Shown here: piece by piece, positions 57,611-64,000 of the stretch
How the letters are laid out: each line of letters begins with the position of its first letter
Position numbering within the stretch: position 1 is the first letter of the stretch
Notes under the pieces: generated by a model
Told to the model about the DNA's origin: nothing
Databases searched by the model: none
What the model saw: only the letters and a program-made list of their open reading frames with translations
Translations under genes and position numbers: made by a program
NCBI RefSeq assembly: GCF_029407905.1
Contig: NC_073637.1
Location: 58,404,501 to 58,468,500 of the forward strand
Reading direction: 5' to 3'
Source: Bubalus kerabau
Lineage: Eukaryota > Chordata > Mammalia > Artiodactyla > Bovidae
Length of the DNA stretch: 64,000 nt

Positions 57611-57730
57611 TATGTGTGTGTGTATATATATATATACATATATATGTGTGTGTATATATATATATACATATATATGTGTGTGTATATATATATATACATA
57701 TATATACATACATATATATGTATATATATA
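57611..57730. repeat. 30-bp tandem repeat of TG/TA/CA dinucleotides
   Basis: Three consecutive 30-bp units (57611-57640, 57641-57670, 57671-57700), each a short (tg)n, a (ta)n and a tacata end, the last two identical. Degenerate TA/CA follows to 57730 and joins the SINE. Confidence 0.92.
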
Positions 57731-57925
57731 GATTGAACCTGCCATTACCACCCAATACAGGAGACCTGGGTTTGATCCCTGGGTCAGGAAGATCTCCTGG
57801 AGAAGGAAATGGCAAGCCACTCCAGTATTCTAGCCTGGAAAATCCCATGGACAGGGCAGCCTCTTAGGCTGCAATCCATGGGGTCGCAAAGAGTCAGACA
57901 CGACTGAGCGACTTCACTTTCGCTT
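57731..57925 (+). repeat. Bov-tA SINE
   Basis: Starts inside the tRNA-like head (aacctgccattaccacccaa), ends ctgagcgacttcactttcgc. Head side abuts the tandem repeat. Confidence 0.9.
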
Positions 57926-58019
57926 TACCACCTGATTTTTCTTCAGCACTTTGCAACATTATTAAAAAGTATTTCAATGTAGTTTTATCTAAGAATGTTC
58001 TAACTTTTGAAAGCATCAT

Positions 58020-58165
58020 AATTTATTACTCTATTTAAAATTTTAAACACAGACATTGTTTCCACTTTTTAAAAATGTAAAGAACACTGTGATGAATATT
58101 TTTGTACACATTTTAAAATTTCATTTAAAAATATTTCTTTAAGATAGATTGTTAAAGAAAAAAAT
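58020..58165 (-). repeat. Old L1-like fragment
   Basis: 'gacattgtttccacttttta', 'actgtgatgaatatttttgt' match the reverse of an old L1/HAL1 ORF2 end. Confidence 0.45.
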
Positions 58166-58191
58166 TGATATGGAGGGTATAAGCATTTTTA

Positions 58192-58418
58192 GGGCTTCCC
58201 AGGTGGCACTAGTGGTAAAGAACCTGCCTGCCAATGCAGGAGCCACAGGAGATGCAGTCTCCATCCCTGAGTCGGGAAGATCCCCTGGAGGAGGATGTGG
58301 CAACCCACTCCAGTATTCTTGCCTGGAAAATCCTGTGGACAGAGGAGGCTGGCAGGCTGCAGTCCATAGAGTTGCCCCGAGTCAGACACAACTGAACTGA
58401 CTCAGCACACATGCACAC
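58192..58418 (+). repeat. Bov-tA SINE
   Basis: TSD aagcattttta at 58181-58191 and 58419-58429. Confidence 0.95.
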
Positions 58419-58453
58419 AAGCATTTTTAAGGCTTTTACTATATATTGTGATT

Positions 58454-59060
58454 CAGTTATCTATTGCTGCTGCTGCTGCTGCTAAGTCGCTTCAGTCGTT
58501 TCTGACTCTGTGCGACCCCATAGATGGCAGCCCACCAGGCTCCCGATTCTCCAGGCAAGAGTACTGGAGTAGGGTGCCATTGCCTTCTCCCCAGTTATCT
58601 GCTGCTGTATAACAAAATCTCCAGAGCTTAGTGGCTTAAAATAAAGTCATTTATTATTTAGATAGATAATATTGGCTGAGTTCACTCATGCAGCTGCATT
58701 GAGCTGAAAGCTTGACTGAGGCTAGAATGTCTAAAATGGCTTCACTTATGTATCTGGGACCTTAGCTGGGGTAGTTGGAATACCTGGGGACTGGTTTGAC
58801 CTGTTTCTGCATAGTCTCTCATCATTAAGTAGTCCAGCTTGAACTTATTTATATCACAGCTGGATCCCCTAAGAGTAAAAGTGAAAACTGCCAGGCTTCT
58901 CAAGATCTGTACCTAGAAGCCAAAGCAAGTCATGGCACCAGCCCAGATTTAAGGAGAAGAGAAACAGACTCTACTCTTTAATGGAAAACCTCCAAAATCA
59001 TGTTGCAGAAGGGCATGTGGGGTTGAAGGTATTGCTGCGGTCATCTTTGGAAACAATGAC
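58454..59060 (-). repeat. Ancient LTR-type repeat split by Bov-A
   Basis: cagttatct | 'gctgctgtataacaaaatct', 'cagagcttagtggcttaaaa', 'gggaccttagctggggtagt' and the end 'ggtattgctgcggtcatctt'. Same broad type as 38691-39230. Confidence 0.6.
58463..58591 (-). repeat. Bov-A monomer SINE
   Basis: (gct)n tail, one Bov-A unit. TSD cagttatct at 58454-58462 and 58592-58600. Confidence 0.93.
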
Positions 59061-59109
59061 CACTTATTGTCATATTATTACTTTATAAAGCACAGATTTA
59101 TTATAAAAA

Positions 59110-59640
59110 GTATATGTAAAACATACTTCCATCAGATTGGTATAAATTAAAAAGTGTCAGCAAGGATGTATAGCAATAATAACTTTCATATACTCCTGAT
59201 ATGGGGACAATCTTGATGCTCACTTTATAAAACAATTTGGCCTTAATTGCCAAAGGTCATAGGTATATACCCTGATGAAATAGGCATACAGGTAGGCCAG
59301 GGTATATGTATAATAAGGTTCATAGCATCATCATTCATAGATCATTTATATCCCCAAACTGAAAACAACCTTAAGGTTCACGGAATCTAGAACAGATTTT
59401 AAGAAAATGTGGAATATTATAGAACAATGAAAATGAATAAACTATACTCACAGCAGTATAGATGAATCCTCCAAACATAATGTTGAATATAAAATACAAG
59501 TCATAAAGTGGTTCATGTAATTTGATTTCATTTATGTAAAGTTCAAAAACAATCAAAAGTAAACTATGTTGTTTAGGGATGCATACATAAATAATCAAGC
59601 TATAACAAGCAGAGAAATGTTTACTATATTAAAGTCAAAG
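59110..59640 (+). repeat. Old L1/HAL1 3' part
   Basis: 'gtcagcaaggatgtatagca', 'tcatatactcctgatatggg', 'aaacaatttggccttaattg', 'agtatagatgaatcctccaa' follow an L1-type ORF2 end; heavily diverged. Confidence 0.6.
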
Positions 59641-61100
59641 AATGAGTTTGGTCTAGTAAGGGGGAAGGAGGATGGAGAGTAGCATCCAGGTAGAGGAAAA
59701 AGAATAACGGGTGACAGATGAAGTTGACTGGATTTGAGGAATTTAAAGGAAGTCCATGAGTAACAGGAAGAACAAGAGCTCAGAGGCCAATGTAAGGATT
59801 TTCAGACTTCATGCTAAGAGAAATGAAAAGCCACTGATTGGCTGTAAGCAAAATGATCAGGTTTTCATTTTCAAAGAGCTATTTTTCTGTCATATATAAA
59901 ACAGATTAGAGAAAATAAAAAATGCATACAGGGATAATATTAGGAATCTATGTAAATGGCTTCAGGTGAGAGATAATAGGGCTGCAAGTGGTGCAGTAAG
60001 GGTGAATAAAAAAAGGATGGATCTGAAGTGGGCTTGCTGAGTGGAATTAAGAAGACTCGGTGATTAGGGGCACATCCCTGGCAGTCCAGTGGCTGAGACT
60101 TCACCTTTCAATGCAGGGGGTGCAGGGTCCATCCCTCATCAGGGAGCTGGGATCCCACATGCCTTGCAAAAAACCAAAACATAAAACAGAAGCAGTATTG
60201 TAAGAAATTCAATAAAGATGTAAAAAAAAAGAAAAAGAAAAAGACTTGATTATTAGGGAGTTCAGAAAACAGAATGAGTCATCATGATACCTATTTTCTG
60301 GCATGATCAGCAAGGTGTCATTGATCAACAAAGGGGACATTAATGGGGAGTTCAGTCCTGATTTGGATTCCTGGTAGACACACAAGTGCAGACGTTACCT
60401 AAGCAGGTAAATAAATTATTTGGAGCTCAGACTGAGCTAGAGAGAGAAATTTGATATTTTTTCTTTTAATGTACCATGGTAGTAAATGATATAGAGCATA
60501 CCTGAAGTACCAAGAGCAGAGAAAATGACTCAGAAAGGACAGACGGAAACAAAAAACAGTGAAAATGATAATATTATCTATGTGCAGGACACTACACATG
60601 ATTGCAGGATCACAAAGTTAAGCTATGGTGCCTAGTTTACCATGAAGTGGAGGAAACAGACACTTAGATTACACAAATCTTCCCTGGTAAATGATAAGAA
60701 CTAAAAGATAACTCTGAGATCCCAGAGCAGGGCAGTTAAGTCTGGAAAGCTGAATGAGAATCAGCAATAAGGGGAAAGATGGAAAAGGCATTCCAAGAAG
60801 AAGCAATAGAATGTACAAAAGCATTGAGCAGCATTTATGCAGAGGGCTTGAAGTTTATACAACAGGAGGTCAGACAAAAGAGAGAGAAAAGCTCAATGAT
60901 GGATGGTTTGCATGTCCTCCTAAGAAGTTTAGGGTTTATTGGGTAGGAAAGAGAGTATATATTCCTGTGTTTGGGAGATTGCTTAGACCAAGCATGAAGG
61001 GTGAGGGCAAAGCTGAATACAGCAAAGCTGGTTAGGAAACAAATAAGCTGCTACATGTATGGAAAATGGTGATAGGGATAAAGAGGTGAGCAACATATTT
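59641..61100 (+). repeat. Old interspersed repeat pieces, family unassigned
   Basis: 'aatgaaaagccactgattgg', 'tttgggagattgcttagacc' and especially 'gaaaaggcattccaagaaga' (60782) with 'gggtttattgggtaggaaag' (60931) read like a widespread old mammalian repeat. I cannot name it, and ends are not defined. Confidence 0.35.
60070..60240 (+). repeat. CHR-type SINE
   Basis: 'catccctggcagtccagtgg', 'ggagctgggatcccacatgc', long A-rich tail. Approximate 18-bp TSD at 60052-60069 and 60241-60258 (three mismatches). Confidence 0.85.
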
Positions 61101-61457
61101 GGTAACTATTTAAGGTTACTCTTTAACTCAAGGAGCCTGTGTGAGGTTGTACTTGCTTAGTTCCAGGTTTCTCCCAGCTTTAAACGCAGTTGTCAGGTAT
61201 ATGGGAGAGATGGCAGAAGCCCAGGTTTTAAAATTTTGAATTTCTACAAAACGAAAAGCAAAAACAAGCAACCAGTAACAAGTAACCACTACATAAGCAC
61301 AGCAACCACATGGAGTTGCTGTTGCCAAAGCACCTGGGTAACATTTACCACAAAGCTGTTGTTTTTCAGTCACTAAGCGTTCCGCTCTTTTCCAACCCCA
61401 TGGACTGTAGCCCACCAGGCTCCTTTGTCTGTGGGATTCTCCAGGCAAGTATACTGG

Positions 61458-62385
61458 CTATTCAGTCTCTCAGTCATGTCCAACTCTGTGACCCCATGGA
61501 CTGCAGCACACCAGGTTTCCCTGTCCTTCACCATCTCCCAGAGCTTGCTCAAACTCATGTCCATTGAGTCAGTGAGGCCATCCAACCATCCCATCCTCTG
61601 TCGTCCCCTTCTCCTCCCACCTTGTCTTTCCCAGCATCGGGGTCTTTTCCAATGAGTTGGCTCTTTGCATTAGGTGGCCAGAGTATGGGAGTTTCAGCAT
61701 CAGTCCTTCCAATGAATATTCAGGGTTGATTTCCTTTACAATTGACTGGGTTGAGCTCCTTGCAGTCCAAGGGACTCTCAAGAGTTTCTTCCAACACCAA
61801 GTTCAAAAGCCATTAATTCTTTGGTGGTCTTTTATGGTCCAACTCTCACATCCATACATGACTACTGGAAAAATCATAGCTTTGACTATACAGACATTTG
61901 TCAGCCTAGTAATGTCTATGCTAAAAAGTGTATTAAAAAATACACTGTCTAGGTTGGTCATAGCTTTTCTTCCAAGGAGCAAACGTCTTTTAATTTCATG
62001 GCTGCAGTCACCATCTGCAGTGATTTTGGAGCCCAAGGAAATAAAGTATGTCACTGTTTCCATGTTTCCCTATCTATTTGCCATGAACTGATGGGACCGG
62101 ATGCCGTGATCTTAGTTTTTTGAATGTTGAGTTTTAAGACAGTTTTTTCACTCTCCTCTTTCACTTTCATCAAGAGTTTTCACTTTCATCTTTAGTTCCG
62201 CTTCACTTTCTGCCACAAGGATGGTGTCATCTGCATATATTAGGTTATTGACATTTCTCCCGGCAATCTTGCTTCTAGCTTGTGCTTCATCCAGCCCAGC
62301 ATTTCACATGATGTACTCTGCATGTAAGTTAAATAAACAAGGTGACAATATACAGCCTTGACGTACTCCCTTCCCAATTTTGAAT
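61458..62385 (-). mobile_element. BovB 3' portion of an inverted insertion
   Basis: Reverse BovB from its 3' end to RT motif B. Encodes remnants such as GSKITADGDCSHEIKRRLLL and VMYGCESWT with several lesions, including a duplicated stretch near 61915-61950. Truncated at about 62385, where orientation switches. Confidence 0.9.
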
Positions 62386-63542
62386 AAAACGATTTCAAGA
62401 TGGCGGAGTAGAAGGATGCATGCTCATCTTCCCCTGGGAGAACACCAAAATCACAACTAGCTGCTGAACAACCATCCACAAGATAATGTTGGATCCCACC
62501 AAAAAAAGATACACCACGTCTAAGGGCAAAGGAGAAGCCACAACAAGACACTAGAAGGGGCACAATTGCATTTAAAATGAAACCTCAAACCTGCCAGAGA
62601 TGCAAACAAAGGGTGCAAACAAAACCTTGTGCACACCAAGGCCCAGGGAAAGGAGCAGTGACCTCCACAAAAGACTGAGCCAGATCTTCCTTTGAGTATT
62701 TGAGTGCCTCCTGTGGAGGTATGAGTCAGCAGTGGCCTGCCGCAGACACAGGGGTTCTGGCAGCAGCAGTCCTGGGAGGTGCAGTATGCTGGCATAAGTA
62801 CTTTTGAAGGAGGGCTCCATTACTGCCATTACCCCTACCATAGTTTAGCCTCAGGCCAAACTACAGGGAGGGAACACAGTCCCACCCATCAGCAGAAAAT
62901 TGGGTTAAAGATTTACTGAGCATGGCCCCTAAAGGAAATCAGTCCTGAATATTCATTGGAAGGACTGATGCTAAAGCTGAAACTCCAATACTTTGGCCAC
63001 CTGATGCAAAGAACTGACTTATTGGAAAAGACCCTGATGCTGGGAAAGATTGAAGGCAGGAGGAGAGGGTGACGACAGAGGATGAGATGGTTGGATGGCA
63101 TCACCGACTCGATGGACATGAGTTTGAGCAAACTCTGGGAGTTGGTGATGGACAGGGAAGCCGGGCATGCTGCAGTCCATGGGGTCGCAAAGAGTCAGAC
63201 AGGACTGAGTGATTGGACTGAACTGAACTGAGCATGATCTCGCCCACCAGAGCAAGACCCAGTTCTCCCCACAGCCAGTCCATCCCATCAGGAAGCTTCC
63301 ACAAGCCTCTTATCCTCATCCATCAGAGGGCAGACAGAATGAAAACCAAGATAACTAAATTAACCACATGGATGGCAGCCTTGTCTAACTCAATGAAACT
63401 ATGAGCCATGCCATGCAGGGCCACCCAAGACAAACGGGTCATGGTGGAGAGTTCTGCAAAGTGTGGTCCACTGGAGAAGGGAATGGTAAACCAATTCAGC
63501 ATTCTTGCCTTGAGAACCCCATGAAGAGTATGAAAAAGCAAA
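62386..63542 (+). mobile_element. LINE 5' end (probably BovB) in opposite orientation
   Basis: Starts with aagatggcggagtagaagga, a YY1-like LINE 5' terminus, and runs through 5'UTR-type sequence to 'ccactggagaagggaatgg' and 'cttgagaaccccatgaagag', which I recall as the BovB 5' region just before its coding part. Interrupted by 62925-63226. An L1 5'UTR is the alternative identity for the first 500 bases. Confidence 0.6.
62925..63226 (+). repeat. BovB 3' end nested in the 5' segment
   Basis: 'tcattggaaggactgatgct' to a (actga)n tail. TSD actgagcatg at 62915-62924 and 63227-63236, partly overlapping the tail motif. Confidence 0.92.
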
Positions 63543-63672
63543 AAGAATACCAGAGTGGTTTGCTATTTCCTCCTCCAGGGGATCTTCCCGACCCAGGGAT
63601 CGAACCAGCAAATCCTGCGGCTCCTGCATTGGGAGCACATTCTTTACCACTGAACCACCTGGAAAGCCCCAA

Positions 63673-64000
63673 AATACAAATGGGTATGGCCACAACAGTC
63701 ACAGATTCTCAGAGTTCTGTGCTAGAGGAAGGAAGCTGGCGAGCTAAGGCTGCAAAGCAGTGGAATTCAGTTGCAGGCAGGTGTGCCTGGCCATCAGGAG
63801 TGCGTGGCTCCCAGCACAGCAGCAACAGGCGCAGCAACAGGGCAGTGGGCAAGGGAGTGTGTGCTTTTTGGCTCCGCCCCCGCCGGCGCGCGCCTGCGCA
63901 GAGCTGCAGGGGTCGGAGCAACTGAGCCACTTAGTGACTCCAAAACCTGAGACTGGCTGGTGCTCAGATATGAGACACAGTAAGGAAGGAGAAGCCTCTG
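63673..64000. other. Non-repetitive, GC-rising window edge
   Basis: No gene assigned. Composition becomes GC-rich, with cag/gca-rich text at 63815-63845 and the CpG patch at 63865-63920. The reverse frame 63709-63930 has no recognisable domain. Confidence 0.4.
63865..63920. promoter_or_regulatory. CpG-dense patch with GC box and NRF1-like site
   Basis: ggctccgcccccgccggcg holds GC boxes (ccgccc-type). It is followed by gcgcgcctgcgcag, close to the NRF1 consensus. About eight CpGs in 50 bases, unlike the CpG-poor rest of the window. It could be an edge of a CpG-island promoter lying beyond the window or a CpG-rich repeat. Confidence 0.3.

Larger units (their letters stand above)
61357..63672 (-). 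repeat. Bov-tA SINE split by a 2-kb BovB-like insertion
   Basis: The tail half (61357-61457, to ggcaagtatactgg) and the head half (63543-63672, from aagaataccagagtgg to gaaccacctggaaagcccc) are one reverse-strand SINE. aagtatactgg (61447-61457) and aagaataccag (63543-63553) both align to the SINE's aagaatactgg and form the TSD of the insertion. Confidence 0.88.

Noticed and set aside
57585..57848. Open frames rich in Tyr/Ile across the TG/TA tract
   Set aside because: Translated dinucleotide repeat, not a protein.
1..64000. A novel multi-gene system (defence locus, gene cluster)
   Set aside because: No set of adjacent functional genes exists in the window; all long frames are retrotransposon or pseudogene remnants.

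Overview
The window is nuclear DNA of a ruminant (cattle, sheep, goat or a relative). The evidence is direct: it is packed with Bov-tA and Bov-A2 SINEs and BovB (RTE-type) LINEs, a combination that is diagnostic for ruminants, on top of older mammalian repeats (L1, L2, MIR, MaLR-type LTRs, MER5-like and Tigger-like DNA transposons). I see no functional protein-coding gene, tRNA or rRNA gene. The longest open frames are reverse transcriptase frames inside dead BovB copies. The window reads as intergenic or intronic DNA; the remaining non-repetitive stretches are AT-rich and carry no recognisable exon.

Layout. 0-4.5 kb: L1 pieces, two old LTRs, a BovB 3' end and a small inverted L1 insertion. 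4.5-5.8 kb: a nearly full-length, dead mariner transposon related to Hsmar1. 6-15 kb: L1 fragments with SINEs, a mariner-type MITE and a BovB inserted into a SINE. 15-21.5 kb: L1s, a Tigger-like element, L2 and MIR. 21.5-32 kb: SINE-rich, with an old reverse-strand L1 at 29-30.5 kb. 32-38 kb: two substantial BovB reverse transcriptase copies (one nested in a CHR-type SINE) and an ERV LTR-like segment. 38-51 kb: old LTRs, an RPL17 processed pseudogene (43.8-44.2 kb), L2, MIR, and a BovB 3' end with a perfect foldback hairpin (50.35-50.42 kb). 51-55 kb: a decayed BovB that has lost its 3' end at the boundary with an L1, and a MIR split by two younger SINEs. 57.6 kb: a 30-bp tandem repeat of TG/TA type. 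61.3-63.7 kb: a Bov-tA SINE split by a 2-kb BovB-like insertion whose 5' part is inverted, itself hit by another BovB. The last ~150 bases contain the only CpG-dense, GC-box-bearing patch outside recognisable repeats.

How the parts relate: almost everything is a product of target-primed reverse transcription. L1 and BovB machinery supplied the reverse transcriptase; Bov-tA and Bov-A2 share sequence with BovB and probably used its enzyme. Many insertions can be ordered by nesting and by target-site duplications (TSDs) that I read from the sequence and give below. I did not find a novel defence, mobile or regulatory system. The most unusual objects are insertion-mechanism fossils: the foldback hairpin, two 5'-inverted insertions, a probable L1 3' transduction and a 32-bp BovB insertion. 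Family names rest on recognition of consensus-like sequence, not on a database search, and element ends are good to a few bases where a TSD is given and to roughly 10-30 bases elsewhere.
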